A stretch of DNA of 64,000 nucleotides from AWTP1-13 sp050248715 (GCA_050248715.1 JBFWRV010000012.1:37632-101631), one strand, 5' to 3'; numbered from the stretch's first letter, positions 8,801 to 16,974 are shown. Notes: generated by a model not told the origin, from the sequence alone. Numbers and translations: made by a program.

Positions 8801-9270
8801 GGCTTGGCGTTGACGAGCTCGCCGATCTGTCCCTGCCGCACGAGCGCCGGAGAGCGGGCGCCGGTCGCCGCATCCTCGAACAGGATGCGCACGTCGCGCG
8901 CCCGCACCTCGCGGCCGTTGATGCGGAAGGCGGAGCCCGCCTCGCGCTCGATGCGGCGGGTCACCTCCAGCGTATCGTTGCCGTTGAACTCGGCCGGTGC
9001 CTGGCGCGCGGAGTTGTCGAGGAAGATCGTGACCTCGGCCGAGTTGCGCGCCGGACGGCTGGTCGTGCCGGAAAAGATGACGTCGTCCATGGCGGCCGCG
9101 CGCATGCTCTTGTGCGAGGTCTCGCCCATGACCCAGCGCAGAGCCTCGAGCAGGTTCGACTTGCCGCAGCCGTTGGGCCCGACGACGCCCGTCAGGCCGT
9201 TCTCGATCACGAGCTCCGTCGGTTCCACGAACGACTTGAAGCCGAGAAGCCGCAGGCGGTTGATGTGCAT
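5809..9270 (-). CDS. smc: Chromosome segregation protein SMC
   Basis: A 1153-residue SMC ATPase that organises and separates the chromosome together with ScpA and ScpB. The N-terminal head has Walker A GPNGCGKS (residues 31-38). Two very long coiled-coil arms rich in Glu, Arg, Ala and Gln flank a central hinge around residues 500-620. The C-terminal head has the signature LSGGEQSL and Walker B VLDEVDAPLDD. Length and layout are normal for bacterial SMC. The run smc / DsbA-like / DciA / mutY is a common alphaproteobacterial neighbourhood. Confidence 0.97.
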   Translation of the reverse strand: MHINRLRLLGFKSFVEPTELVIENGLTGVVGPNGCGKSNLLEALRWVMGETSHKSMRAAAMDDVIFSGTTSRPARNSAEVTIFLDNSARQAPAEFNGNDTLEVTRRIEREAGSAFRINGREVRARDVRILFEDAATGARSPALVRQGQIGELVNAKPEQRRRILEDAAGIAGLHSRRHEAELRLKAAEGNLARINDILGQLNSQIESLKRQARAARRYKEISAEIRKLDAVALHLRWADAQAQVEGEEANLASALGKVGRATEAEAKAVKAEAEGASKLQPLREKEAAKGAVVARFKIERENLEREAQRTADRQRELEARVEQLNRDTAREVSLIAEAKETVARLEAETQSLANTARLASDFEQKALAAHDQATTALKGAETRLSELTTAAAEARAHRQSLEARKVERREQVTKLERQLAALEAQTREIIGRAPDASKLKASAELGQQLMAEIAGIEVETLAAEEAVQAAATEAKAKAQLSAEAGLTAGQLRTEVETLAKLLTPAGDTGLPPVLDQIKVEAGFEMALAAALGDDLDAPTVADAAVHWRLNAAPEPDPALPAGVEPLSARVTGPRELERRLRQIGVVANLADGPRLQAQLRSGQRLVSREGHLWRWDGFVATTQVSTAAAARLAERSRLSALAAQEAEARRTAETARSDAEAAGERHQAAHVEERRLRQLWRETQGKLAQTRDTLTAMERQARETEARIAAVGDAKSNAQEALADAHLQLAETQSEIEGLGSTESLEAELAAAQTSAADLRTRVSESRTELITLEREHRARTERSAAIGLESERWRTRSAGADQQIATLKERIAEAEPEIARLAELPALVEEQRQGIMTELGTAERDRQAAADELAAADTAHRQAAQELRVAQGAVADEREARARIEARLENARERRAEEARRIREQLGCAPDGCLAAAQLEPGTELPTLEQADAQLTRLKADRERLGGVNLQADEDLATLSQQFEGLDKEKSDVEEAIAKLRGGIGQINNEGRSRLQTAFDTVNAHFQSLFHTLFGGGEARLEMVEAEDPLEGGLEIVAKPPGKKPVTLSLLSGGEQSLTAMALIFAVFLTNPSPICVLDEVDAPLDDSNVDRFCTLMEKMAADTATRFLVITHHPMTMARMNRLFGVTMGEKGVSQLVSVDLETAQSFTVAA

Positions 9271-9407
9271 GGGAAACGCTATCCCGGGCGTGAGTTGGGC
9301 CGAGCGGCGCGCGAACCCAACATTGCGATTGCCAATGCCTGCTGGGTCATCGCCGACGCTCGACCCAACCTACATACGAACTCACGGGACGCAGGTACAA
9401 TTCGGGC

Positions 9408-10217
9408 TCAGCGGGCCTTCGCGGCACCCTCGGAGGTCGCGACGCGGCCCGCCAGGATAGGATCCACCATCTCGCGAATCTCTTTCATGCCGAGCACCGA
9501 CTTTACCAGCTTGCCCTGCACGAAGAAATTCGGCGTGCCGATGATGCCGAGCGTCCGCCCGCGTTCCTTGATCCCGTTGAGCGCATTGATCATGCCGCGA
9601 TTCTCACGGCAGCTGTCAAACTGCGCCCGCGTCATCCCCACCTGCGCGGCCACTTTGAAGATGGGGTCGGGGCGCACCTCCTGGCTGACCCAGCTGGCCT
9701 GCTGGCGCATCAGCTTGTCGTAGAGGGCGAAATACTTCTCGGGCGGCGCGCAGCGGAGCGCGATGGTGGCGAGCCCCGACTGCTTGCCGATCGGGAACTC
9801 CGCGCGCAGGACGTAGCGCACCTTGCCGGTGTCGATGTACTCGCGCTTCAAAACGGGGAACGTGTCGACCTGGAACTGGCGGCAGTAGGGGCACGTCATC
9901 GAGGCGTATTGCACGATGGTGACGGGGGCGTCCTTGCGGCCGAGCGCCATCTCCGGCAACTCCCCGGTCTTCATGATCTCGGCGATCGCGGGGTTCTCGA
10001 TCACCTCGCGGCGCCCGGCCGTGTCGTTCTGGCGGTCGTCGAAGGGGTTATAGGCCGTGGCATCCGCTGTTGCCGGGCCTTGCAGGGCGCCCGTGGGCGT
10101 GCCGTCGCCGCCGTCCGATTTGACCTGGGCGATGCCCGAGATGTTGAGGCCTTCACCCGCGCATCCGGCCATCGCGGCCGCGATGCTCAGCGCCAGCAGG
10201 GTTCGGCGGAGGTGCAA
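9408..10217 (-). CDS. DsbA-family thioredoxin-like lipoprotein
   Basis: A 269-residue exported thiol oxidoreductase. The N-terminal hydrophobic stretch ends in a lipobox-like MAGC, suggesting a lipid-anchored periplasmic protein. The thioredoxin fold carries a CPYC active site after VTIVQYASMT, and the cis-proline loop is IIGTPNFFV. The start is a TTG at 10217 with GAGG about 5 bases before it, 13 bases after the neighbouring dsbA stop; an internal ATG at 10172 would destroy the signal. It is a paralogue of the next gene and probably co-transcribed with it. Confidence 0.85.
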   Translation of the reverse strand: MHLRRTLLALSIAAAMAGCAGEGLNISGIAQVKSDGGDGTPTGALQGPATADATAYNPFDDRQNDTAGRREVIENPAIAEIMKTGELPEMALGRKDAPVTIVQYASMTCPYCRQFQVDTFPVLKREYIDTGKVRYVLRAEFPIGKQSGLATIALRCAPPEKYFALYDKLMRQQASWVSQEVRPDPIFKVAAQVGMTRAQFDSCRENRGMINALNGIKERGRTLGIIGTPNFFVQGKLVKSVLGMKEIREMVDPILAGRVATSEGAAKAR

Positions 10218-10230
10218 TCGGGCCTCGGCG

Positions 10231-10941
10231 TCAGCTTTTCAGGATCGACGAGAACGCCTTGTCGAACTCCTCGATGGTCGGGCCCGCGTTGAGTTTTTTG
10301 CCGTTGATGAAGAACGTGGGCGTGGCGCTGACCCCGAAGGCATCGACGGCGCGGGAGCGGACCGCAGAGATGTCATCGAGCAGCTTCTGGTCGGTCAGGC
10401 ACTTCTCGAAGCTTTCCTGGGTGAAGCCCGCCTGCTGCGCGATCTTGAAAAGGTTGGGCTTGGGGTCCCCGCGCACGAAGGCCCAATCGTCCTGCTTGGA
10501 GAAGAGAGCGGAGATGAGCGGGAAGGTCTTTCCGTCGCCGGCGCAGCGCGCAAGCATCGAGGCGGCCGCGGCAAGGTTGTCGAGCGGGAACTCGCGCATG
10601 ATGAAGCGCACCTTGCCCGTGTCGATGTACTTCTCCTTCAGCGTCGGGAACACCTTGTTGTGGAAGGCGGCGCAATGGCCGCAGGTCATGGAGGCGTATT
10701 CGACGACGGTGATCGGCGCGTCGGCGTTGCCGAGCACCAGATCGGGCAGCGGTCCGGCCTTCATCAGCTCGTCCATGGAGACCTCGGACGGGCCAGGCTT
10801 CCGGCGCTGCGCCGAAGCGGAGTGCGGCAGGCCGAAGGCGCCGGCGATGAGCGCCATGGCGGCCAGGCTTGCCCCCAGCTGCAGCACGCGCCGGCGCGTG
10901 CTGGGGCGGTGGCCGGATCGGCTCGACGGGTGCTGGGTCAC
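10231..10941 (-). CDS. DsbA-family periplasmic disulfide oxidoreductase
   Basis: A 236-residue protein with an arginine-rich N-terminus (TRRRVLQLGA), a hydrophobic segment and a probable cleavage site after SASA. The thioredoxin domain shows MTCGHCAAF, with active site CGHC, and the cis-proline loop SATPTFFING. It should introduce or reshuffle disulfides in periplasmic proteins. The start is a GTG. With the following CPYC-containing gene it forms a tandem pair whose different active-site dipeptides (GH and PY) suggest different redox roles. Confidence 0.87.
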   Translation of the reverse strand: MTQHPSSRSGHRPSTRRRVLQLGASLAAMALIAGAFGLPHSASAQRRKPGPSEVSMDELMKAGPLPDLVLGNADAPITVVEYASMTCGHCAAFHNKVFPTLKEKYIDTGKVRFIMREFPLDNLAAAASMLARCAGDGKTFPLISALFSKQDDWAFVRGDPKPNLFKIAQQAGFTQESFEKCLTDQKLLDDISAVRSRAVDAFGVSATPTFFINGKKLNAGPTIEEFDKAFSSILKS

Positions 10942-11088
10942 GGGGCTCGGTCCTCGCAGGTTGACCTGTTGCGGTGCGGCGGTGCGATGCTCGCCGCCGC
11001 TTTGCGAGCAGATAACATAGGTTCTCGTTGGAATAAGGCAATTCGGCGTGAGCCGGCGTCTTGGCGTCGCAGCTGCGGCTGCAATGCC

Positions 11089-11724
11089 CTAGCGGCTGGC
11101 CCGGACGCTGGCGCCGAGCCGCGCCAGGGCGTCGCGCAGGGAAGGGTCGGCGACGCGGGCAACCTCATGCGTCAGCGGCCGCGCCGCGGGGCTGGGTGGC
11201 GGGCGGCGAATCGGGCCGGCATCGACGGGAGCCTGGACGATGCGCAGCTCCCGGACGGCGGCATAGCCGAAATAGGCGTTGATCCGCTCGATCAGTTGAT
11301 GGGCGCCGTGCTGGATATCGAGGCTGCGCCCGCCATCGACGCGCAGCACCAAAGTGGCGCCCGGGCGGCCCTTGCTGTCGGCGTCGGCATCGTAGGGCTG
11401 CTGTTCGATGCCGCGCGGCCACTTGAGCCGCTCCGGCGCCGTGTAGGCGGCAAGCTCGCGGCCGACGATGGTGGGCCAGTCGGTGATCAGCGTGGCCGCC
11501 GAAAAGCCGTACTTCTCGAAGGCCTTACGGGTAAGGCGTGGCACGAAGCTGCCGACAGCCTTGACGCCGAACAGGGTTTCGGGACGCCTGCGCACGAAGG
11601 CGACGGACTCGCGCGGACGAAGTGCGGCCGGCGGCCGACTGCGGGGAAGTATCGCGGACACGGCTCGTTTCCCTGTGGGCGCCCTGCGCAGCTGGTATGA
11701 ATCGGACAACGCAGTGCTTACCAT
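11089..11724 (-). CDS. DciA-like protein (DUF721), replicative helicase loader family
   Basis: A 211-residue protein. The middle segment, from TRKAFEKYGFSAATLITDW to WPTIVGRELAAYTAPERL, and the following beta-rich part (ATLVLRVDGG, then IQHGAHQLIERINAYFG) match the DUF721/DciA domain. DciA is thought to load the DnaB helicase in bacteria that lack DnaC or DnaI. Both ends carry Pro/Arg-rich extensions. It is divergent from mutY with only 7 bases between the listed starts, so the two genes must share their promoter region. Confidence 0.83.
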   Translation of the reverse strand: MVSTALSDSYQLRRAPTGKRAVSAILPRSRPPAALRPRESVAFVRRRPETLFGVKAVGSFVPRLTRKAFEKYGFSAATLITDWPTIVGRELAAYTAPERLKWPRGIEQQPYDADADSKGRPGATLVLRVDGGRSLDIQHGAHQLIERINAYFGYAAVRELRIVQAPVDAGPIRRPPPSPAARPLTHEVARVADPSLRDALARLGASVRASR

Positions 11725-11731
11725 CCGGTAG

Positions 11732-12892
11732 ATGATTCGAAGGGGCTTGGAACGGGCCCCTCACGTGGCGAGCCCTGGGAAACCCATGGCTGGTGTGGCG
11801 CGAAAGCAACTGCAGTTCCGGCTCGCCGGCCAGAACACGGCCGGCGCGCTGCTCGATTGGTACGACCGCGAGCGCCGCGATCTCCCTTGGCGGGCGCCGC
11901 CCGGAGGGACGCCCGATGCCTACCGTGTCTGGCTGTCCGAGATCATGCTGCAGCAGACGACGGTCGCGGCCGTCATCCCATTCTACGCGCGGTTCCTGGC
12001 GCGCTGGCCGACGGTGCAGGCGCTGGCCGCGGCCCATATCGACGAGGTGCTCGCGGCCTGGGCGGGCCTTGGCTACTACACACGGGCGCGCAATCTCTAC
12101 AAGTGCGCACAGGTGGTGGCCCGCGAGCTCGATGGGCGTTTCCCGCAGACCGAGGTCGAGCTGGAGAAGCTGCCCGGCGTCGGCCCCTACACGGCGGCCG
12201 CGATTGCTGCCATTGCCTTCGGCGCGAGGGCAACGCCGGTCGACGGCAATATCGAGCGCGTCGTGGCGCGGCTTTTCGGGGTCACCAGGCCGCTCCCTGC
12301 AGGCAAGCCGGAGATCAAGCGCCTCGCCAGCTCCCTGGTGCCGGCAAAGCGGGCGGGGGATTTCGCCCAGGCGCTGATGGACCTCGGCGCCGGCATTTGC
12401 ACCCCGAAGCGCCCCTCCTGCCTGATGTGCCCCCTGCAGGGCGATTGCTCTGCGCATGCGCAGGGCATCGAGGTCATGCTGCCTGCCAAGGCCGTCAAGC
12501 CCGAGCGCCCCGTGCGCGTCGGCCTCGCCTTCCTCGCCCTGCGCGAGGATGCCCACGTGCTGCTGCGGCGGCGGCCCGAGGCCGGGCTGCTCGGCGGCAT
12601 GCTGGAGCTACCGTCGACGGAGTGGGCCGATACGCTTCCCTCCGTGAAGGAGGCGATGCGCGCCGCGCCCGTGCGCGCGGACTGGTGGGCGGTGCCGGGC
12701 TCGGTCACGCACACGTTCACCCACTTCAAGCTGGAGATGCTGGTCTACCGGGCGATCGTGCCCGCCGATGCGACGCTGACCTTCTGGGCCGATCCGCAGC
12801 GCTGCCGCTGGGTCGCGCGCCGCGACCTCGACCGCGCGGCGCTGCCATCCGTGATGCACAAGCTCATCGCGCATGGGCTGAGGGAGTCGTGA
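11732..12892 (+). CDS. mutY: A/G-specific adenine DNA glycosylase MutY
   Basis: A 386-residue MutY, which removes adenine mispaired with 8-oxoguanine. It shows the LPWR N-terminal motif, WLSEIMLQQTTV, the helix-hairpin-helix LPGVGPYTAAAIAAIAFG, the catalytic Asp in VDGNIERV, and the iron-sulfur ligands C-x6-C-x2-C-x5-C in the segment around 12397-12450. The C-terminal third is the NUDIX-like domain that reads 8-oxoG (GLLGGMLELPSTEW, then THTFTHFKL). A later ATG at 11786 (MAGVARKQ) may be the real start, since the first 18 residues are not typical and lie against the divergent dciA. Confidence 0.96.
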   Translation: MIRRGLERAPHVASPGKPMAGVARKQLQFRLAGQNTAGALLDWYDRERRDLPWRAPPGGTPDAYRVWLSEIMLQQTTVAAVIPFYARFLARWPTVQALAAAHIDEVLAAWAGLGYYTRARNLYKCAQVVARELDGRFPQTEVELEKLPGVGPYTAAAIAAIAFGARATPVDGNIERVVARLFGVTRPLPAGKPEIKRLASSLVPAKRAGDFAQALMDLGAGICTPKRPSCLMCPLQGDCSAHAQGIEVMLPAKAVKPERPVRVGLAFLALREDAHVLLRRRPEAGLLGGMLELPSTEWADTLPSVKEAMRAAPVRADWWAVPGSVTHTFTHFKLEMLVYRAIVPADATLTFWADPQRCRWVARRDLDRAALPSVMHKLIAHGLRES

Positions 12893-13260
12893 GCCGGATC
12901 AAGCGGCGGCGTGGGCTCGACGCAACGAAATGCAAGCGCGAGGTCGCTGCGAAGCGGTGGGGCTGCGTTCCGCTTGACCCGCCCTACGGGATAGGTGCCG
13001 CCGGCATACGGCGCGGCTCGGAAAGAGCGATGCGCGTGCGCAGCGATTGACGGATGGCGGTCCGCCAATCTCTACGTCGGGCGGCTACCAGGAGCATTGC
13101 ATCTTGTCATGCCGGCCGAGGGGCAGCCGAGCGCCGGTGCCCAGAGGCCCTCGGTTCCGACCGCGGCGTCGGGTGCCGGATATATCGCTGACCCTCGGGA
13201 CAAGCCCGAGGGCTGACGCGAAATTCCGGCATGACAGCGCGCGGAGCTGATCGAAGCCTG
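12893..13260 (+). other. Intergenic region with a dispersed repeat
   Basis: No gene was found in these 368 bases between two convergent genes. The left part (12893-13104) contains GC-rich text with a GACCCGCCCTACGG segment of the kind seen in other intergenic repeats but no complete structure. The right part is repeat copy A at 13105-13236. Confidence 0.5.
13105..13236 (+). repeat. Intergenic palindromic repeat, copy A
   Basis: A 132-base element bounded by a perfect 11-base inverted repeat, TGTCATGCCGG at 13105 and CCGGCATGACA at 13226-13236. Inside is a second strong hairpin (CCCTCGGG/CCCGAGGG around 13192-13213). The ends and the internal GGATAT..CGCT and GCGAAATTCCGG blocks recur in the element at 39615-39749 and, inverted and incomplete, at 34202 onward. 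It is probably a non-coding dispersed repeat of REP/MITE type. Confidence 0.65.
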
Positions 13261-14589
13261 CTAGGCGACCGCCTTCAGCACCTTGGCGACCGTGTCGCGG
13301 ATCTGGCCGATCTCGGCCTCCGTGGCGATCAGCGGCGGTGCGATGACGAGGGTATCCATGGCCACGCGCACGTAGATATCGAGGTCATGATACATGCGCT
13401 CGGTGGCCTCGTAGCCGCGCAGGCCGGGCTTGCCGGGAATCGGCGCTAGGTCGATGCCGCAGAGGAGGCCCACCGTTCGGATGTCCTCCACGTTGGGTTC
13501 GCCCTTGAGGCTCATCATGGCGTCGGCGAATACCGGCTCGAGCTTGGCGGCGCGCTCGAACAGGCCCTCGTCCTTGTAGACGTCGAGGGTGGCGAGGCCC
13601 GCCGCGGCAGCCAGCGGATGGCCGGAGTAGGTGTAGCCATGGAACAGTTCCACCATGTGCTCCGGGCCTGCCATGAAAGCGTCGTAGACCTTCTTGGACG
13701 CCAGCACGCCCGCCATCGGCACGGCCGCGTTGGTGACGCCCTTGGCGAACGTGATCATGTCGGGCTCGACGCCGTAGCGCTCGGAGGCGAAGCAGTGACC
13801 GAGGCGGCCGAAGCCGGTGATGACCTCGTCGAAGATCAGCAGGATGCCGTGCTGAGCGGTGATCTCGCGCAGCTTCTTAAGGTAGCCCTTGGGGGGCGCC
13901 AGGATGCCGGTGGACCCTGCCACCGGCTCGACGATCACGGCGGCGATGTTTGACGCATCGTGCAGGGCGATGAGCCGCGTCAGCTCGTCGGCCAGATGCG
14001 CGCCCCATTCGGGCTCGCCCTTGCTGAAGGCCTGCTTGGAGCGGTCATAGGTCGACTGCAGGTGGTCGGTTCCCGTCAGCATGTTGCCGAACTGCTTGCG
14101 GTTGGCGCCCATGCCGCCGACGGAGATGCCGCCGAAGCCGATGCCGTGATAGCCGCGCTCGCGGCCGATGAGGCGCGTACGCGAGCCCTCGCCGCGGGCC
14201 TTGTGGTAGGCGAGCGCGATCTTGAGCGCGGTGTCGACCGCCTCGCTGCCCGAGTTGGAGAAGAAGGCATAGTCGAGCGAGCCCGGCGCCAGCAGGGCGA
14301 GCCGGGATGCCAGCTCGAACACCTTGGGATGGCCGTACTGGAAGGCCGGCGCATAGTCGAGCTTGCCCGCCATCTCCTGGATCGCCTTGACGATCGGCTC
14401 GCGGCAGTGGCCGGCGTTGACGCAGAAAAGGCCCGAGGTCGCATCGATCACCTTGGCGCCGTCCGGCTTGAAATAGTGCATGCCCTTGGCGCCGGCGAAC
14501 AGGCGCGGCCGCTTCTTGAAGGAGCGGTTCGGGGTGAACGGCACCCAATAGGGCTCGAGCTCATTGGGCTTCACGTCGAGCGGGGCCAT
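13261..14589 (-). CDS. Omega-amino acid--pyruvate aminotransferase (class III, PLP)
   Basis: A 442-residue class III PLP aminotransferase. It contains FFSNSGSEAVDTALK for cofactor phosphate binding, the FDEVITGFGRLG motif with the PLP-contacting Asp, and the catalytic Lys in ITFAKGVTNAA. Overall similarity and length fit beta-alanine/omega-amino acid--pyruvate transaminases, which move an amino group from beta-alanine or similar omega-amines to pyruvate. The start at 14589 (MAPLDVKPNE) gives the normal N-terminus, although the frame is open upstream to 14769. It is monocistronic. The true amine donor is uncertain. Confidence 0.88.
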   Translation of the reverse strand: MAPLDVKPNELEPYWVPFTPNRSFKKRPRLFAGAKGMHYFKPDGAKVIDATSGLFCVNAGHCREPIVKAIQEMAGKLDYAPAFQYGHPKVFELASRLALLAPGSLDYAFFSNSGSEAVDTALKIALAYHKARGEGSRTRLIGRERGYHGIGFGGISVGGMGANRKQFGNMLTGTDHLQSTYDRSKQAFSKGEPEWGAHLADELTRLIALHDASNIAAVIVEPVAGSTGILAPPKGYLKKLREITAQHGILLIFDEVITGFGRLGHCFASERYGVEPDMITFAKGVTNAAVPMAGVLASKKVYDAFMAGPEHMVELFHGYTYSGHPLAAAAGLATLDVYKDEGLFERAAKLEPVFADAMMSLKGEPNVEDIRTVGLLCGIDLAPIPGKPGLRGYEATERMYHDLDIYVRVAMDTLVIAPPLIATEAEIGQIRDTVAKVLKAVA

Positions 14590-14978
14590 GGCATGTCTCC
14601 GAGCGTTGGCGGCAAAGGGAATTCTGCCTCTTCTTGTAGCAGGGGGTGGGTCCCCCGCCAACCGCTCGGGATCGCGGCATAGTGGGCAAGGATCGCAGGG
14701 GCGCGCTGTGCGGCCGCTCGACTCCCCGCCTGATTCGCCGTGCGGGTCCTTCGGCACCGCACAACCCAAGGCGATAATTGAACGAGACGACCCGCGCGAT
14801 CTGTGGGTTACTCCAGGTGCCGCGGAACGGACACAGCATTGCCGGGTTCACGTACGGTTTCCGGCACACGACGGCTCGAATCGCCGCCGCATTTAACGGT
14901 TGTTAGCCGAATCGGCACCAGATGCGGACGTGGCAGCCGCGCACAGCCGATGCGGTCGCGTCGAGGAGGATATGCAGT
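14590..14978 (+). other. Intergenic region without recognisable gene
   Basis: 389 bases between two divergent genes. It should hold both promoters. A small hairpin (GTGCGG/CCGCAC around 14740-14761) is visible. No tRNA, conserved small ORF or known regulatory element could be supported. Confidence 0.4.
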
Positions 14979-15704
14979 ATGCTGATGAGTCTTGTCGAGG
15001 AAACCCAGTCGGTCCTCTCCTACCCCGAGCTAGCCGGTAAGCGCGTTCTGATCACAGGGCTCACATCCAGCTGTGGCGTCGACATCGTACGCGCGTTCGC
15101 CGAGCACCGGGCCCGACTTGTCCTGCAATTCGACGAGACGAGCGAAAGCACGGACGCCATCGCCGAGATTGCGGCGCCCCACGCCCTCGACATCAAGGCC
15201 TTCGGCCCCGTCGGCGCTGAGACGGAGGGGGTTGCGCAATTCGCACGCGCGGCAATGCAGGCCTTCGGCGGCATCGACACGCTGATCAATCTCGTGCCGC
15301 TGGAGCCGGGCGCCCTCGGCAAGGCGGTCAGCGTCGACGATATCGAGCGTCGCGTGAGCCGGCGCCTGCTGCTGCCCTGCCTGATGGGCAAGATTGCCGC
15401 CAACCGCATGGGGCTCAGCCACATCGAAGGCCTCATTCTCAACGTAGCCATGCTGACCCTGCCGATCCGCGGCCCGGCCCAGGCATTCGCGACGGTGGCC
15501 AAGTCGGCGCTCGCCGCCATGACGCGGTCGCAGGCACAGGAGTGGGCGGACAAGGCCATCCGCTTCAATGCCATCGCACCCCAGGTCTCGCCGATGCGGT
15601 CCGACCGGGGCCTGGCCGGCGAGCCGGAGATAGCCTCGCTTGCCCTCTACCTGGCCTCGGGTCGCGGCAAGGAGCTGTCGGGACACGTGCTCGAGGCCGA
15701 GTAG
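14979..15704 (+). CDS. Atypical short-chain dehydrogenase/reductase (SDR)
   Basis: A 241-residue Rossmann-fold protein. The strand RVLITGLTSSCGVDIVRAFA matches the SDR cofactor-binding start (TGxxxGxG) in a weakened form. The usual NNAG becomes NLVP, the catalytic Ser region reads LNVAMLTLP, and the YxxxK site reads ATVAK, so the catalytic Tyr and probably Ser are missing while the Lys remains. The C-terminus (FNAIAPQ, then a LASGRGKELSGHVLEAE end) keeps SDR character. The start at 14979 has GAGGAGG 9 bases upstream. It may bind a dinucleotide without acting as a dehydrogenase. Confidence 0.75.
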   Translation: MLMSLVEETQSVLSYPELAGKRVLITGLTSSCGVDIVRAFAEHRARLVLQFDETSESTDAIAEIAAPHALDIKAFGPVGAETEGVAQFARAAMQAFGGIDTLINLVPLEPGALGKAVSVDDIERRVSRRLLLPCLMGKIAANRMGLSHIEGLILNVAMLTLPIRGPAQAFATVAKSALAAMTRSQAQEWADKAIRFNAIAPQVSPMRSDRGLAGEPEIASLALYLASGRGKELSGHVLEAE

Positions 15705-15968
15705 GTCACGTCGCGTGGGCCGTGCAAGCGCGAGCGGACCGAGGCCCATCCCGTGAAGGTCTGTCTGAAAACGACCGATCCTGCCTGCGCGCCGGACACG
15801 TACCGACGAACCCGCCATGGTTGCGGAGTCGTCGAGCATGACTACTATTCATTGCCCCGCTGAAGTTTGAGTGAGCGCCTTGTATGAGTCGTGCGGCAGC
15901 GATCAAAAGAAGCCGGGCAGCCACCAGCCATCCCCGTTCCGACCGGGACCTCGGCAGGAAATCGGCCC

Positions 15969-16430
15969 TCAGGCGCCGAGCGGGTACTCGACGAACTCGA
16001 CGATGATGCCTTCGGGGCCCTTGCAATAGAAGGCGACAGCGCGCCCGCCGCGCATGCTCTGCACCTCGGAGAGCGGCTGGCAGCCTGCGGCGATCATGCG
16101 CCGGCGTGCCTCCTCGGCATCGTTCACCTGGAAGGCGATGTGAGTGAGACCGTGGTCGCACTGGCGAATGGGCACAGGCTTGCCCTCGGGCGTCAGCCAC
16201 TTGAAGAGCTCGATGTGGTGGCCGCCGAGCGCCAGCATGGCCCAGCGGCAGGCGGCGCCGGGCATGCCGGTCACGGTGCCGAGCACGGCTTCGTCGCGCC
16301 GTTCCATCTCGCCCACCACCTTGAAGCCCAGAAGGTCGACGAAGAACGACCGCATTGCGTCCCAGTCACGGCAGCTCACCGCCGTGTGGTGCGGCCGCTC
16401 GATCAGATCCCTTACGGAATGCTGCGGCAT
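15969..16430 (-). CDS. VOC-family (glyoxalase/dioxygenase fold) protein
   Basis: A 153-residue protein made of two beta-alpha-beta-beta-beta modules. HHTAVSCRDWDAMRSFFVDL opens the first module, and GLTHIAFQVNDAEEARRRM the second. Possible metal ligands are the His in PHHTAV, the Glu in HHIELFKW, the His in GLTHIAF and the Glu in IIVEFVEY, an arrangement fitting metal-dependent VOC enzymes such as methylmalonyl-CoA epimerase-like or lyase-like members. The start at 16430 is supported by GGAGG 6 bases upstream. The substrate is unknown. Confidence 0.8.
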   Translation of the reverse strand: MPQHSVRDLIERPHHTAVSCRDWDAMRSFFVDLLGFKVVGEMERRDEAVLGTVTGMPGAACRWAMLALGGHHIELFKWLTPEGKPVPIRQCDHGLTHIAFQVNDAEEARRRMIAAGCQPLSEVQSMRGGRAVAFYCKGPEGIIVEFVEYPLGA

Positions 16431-16497
16431 GTGCGCCTCCAGTGTGTCCGGCAGGTTGCCCAAGACTATTGCATCGGCCCTGCTGCTGCCATGGAGC

Positions 16498-16974
16498 TTA
16501 CGGCCTTGCTGCCATCATGTTGCGGACAGTCACCTCAACCCTGTAGTCCCTCTCAAATTGATCGAACGCCGCGTGAAGGCGTTCGGCCCACTCGACGTCC
16601 GCGCTATCGGCAGCGAAGAATTGCACAAGCTTGTCTGGTCGTCTCTGATAGTGAAACGTCCCGTTCCTAAGGAGTCTCAACCGATCTACCGCTGCGTGCT
16701 GGATGAGTTTGTCGATTGCATCGTTCTTGAGACCTAGTTCTTTGTATCCCTCCACCACGGTGTAAAGTGCTGACAACCAAAACCTTAGATAAGAAACCTG
16801 TTGTGAAGCGCGCCATTTCGTCAGTCGTTTCTGACGATGCAGCGCGCGAGTTACTTGCTGATAGTTTCGATACAAGAAATCAGCAGGGAAAAAATAGTGA
16901 ACGAACAACCTAGCGACGGGATCGTCCCGGCTATAACCTGCAAATTTTTCAAGCGGACTTTCTGCTCTAGGCAC
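16498..16974 (-). CDS. Hypothetical protein with RNxxxH (possible HEPN) motif
   Basis: 158 residues, helical and aromatic-rich, with no family that I can name. The segment LRLLRNGTFHYQ holds R103-N104-x3-H108, the pattern of the catalytic Rx4-6H motif of HEPN ribonucleases. An all-helical layout with an aromatic middle is compatible with HEPN. Base composition is clearly nearer to 50% GC than that of the neighbours, and codon use is less GC-biased, which suggests recent acquisition. It lies 98 bases from the ECF42 gene end, in the same direction, with no obvious antitoxin-like partner beside it. Confidence 0.6.
   Translation of the reverse strand: MPRAESPLEKFAGYSRDDPVARLFVHYFFPADFLYRNYQQVTRALHRQKRLTKWRASQQVSYLRFWLSALYTVVEGYKELGLKNDAIDKLIQHAAVDRLRLLRNGTFHYQRRPDKLVQFFAADSADVEWAERLHAAFDQFERDYRVEVTVRNMMAARP

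Noticed and set aside
7927..9723. Long plus-strand frames opposite smc (also 5830-7833)
   Set aside because: They are the reverse-strand shadow of the SMC coiled coils; low-complexity composition and no ribosome site.
14860..14900. Possible tRNA T-loop (GGCTCGAATCGCC) in the gap before the SDR gene
   Set aside because: No matching acceptor stem, D arm or anticodon arm could be built around it.
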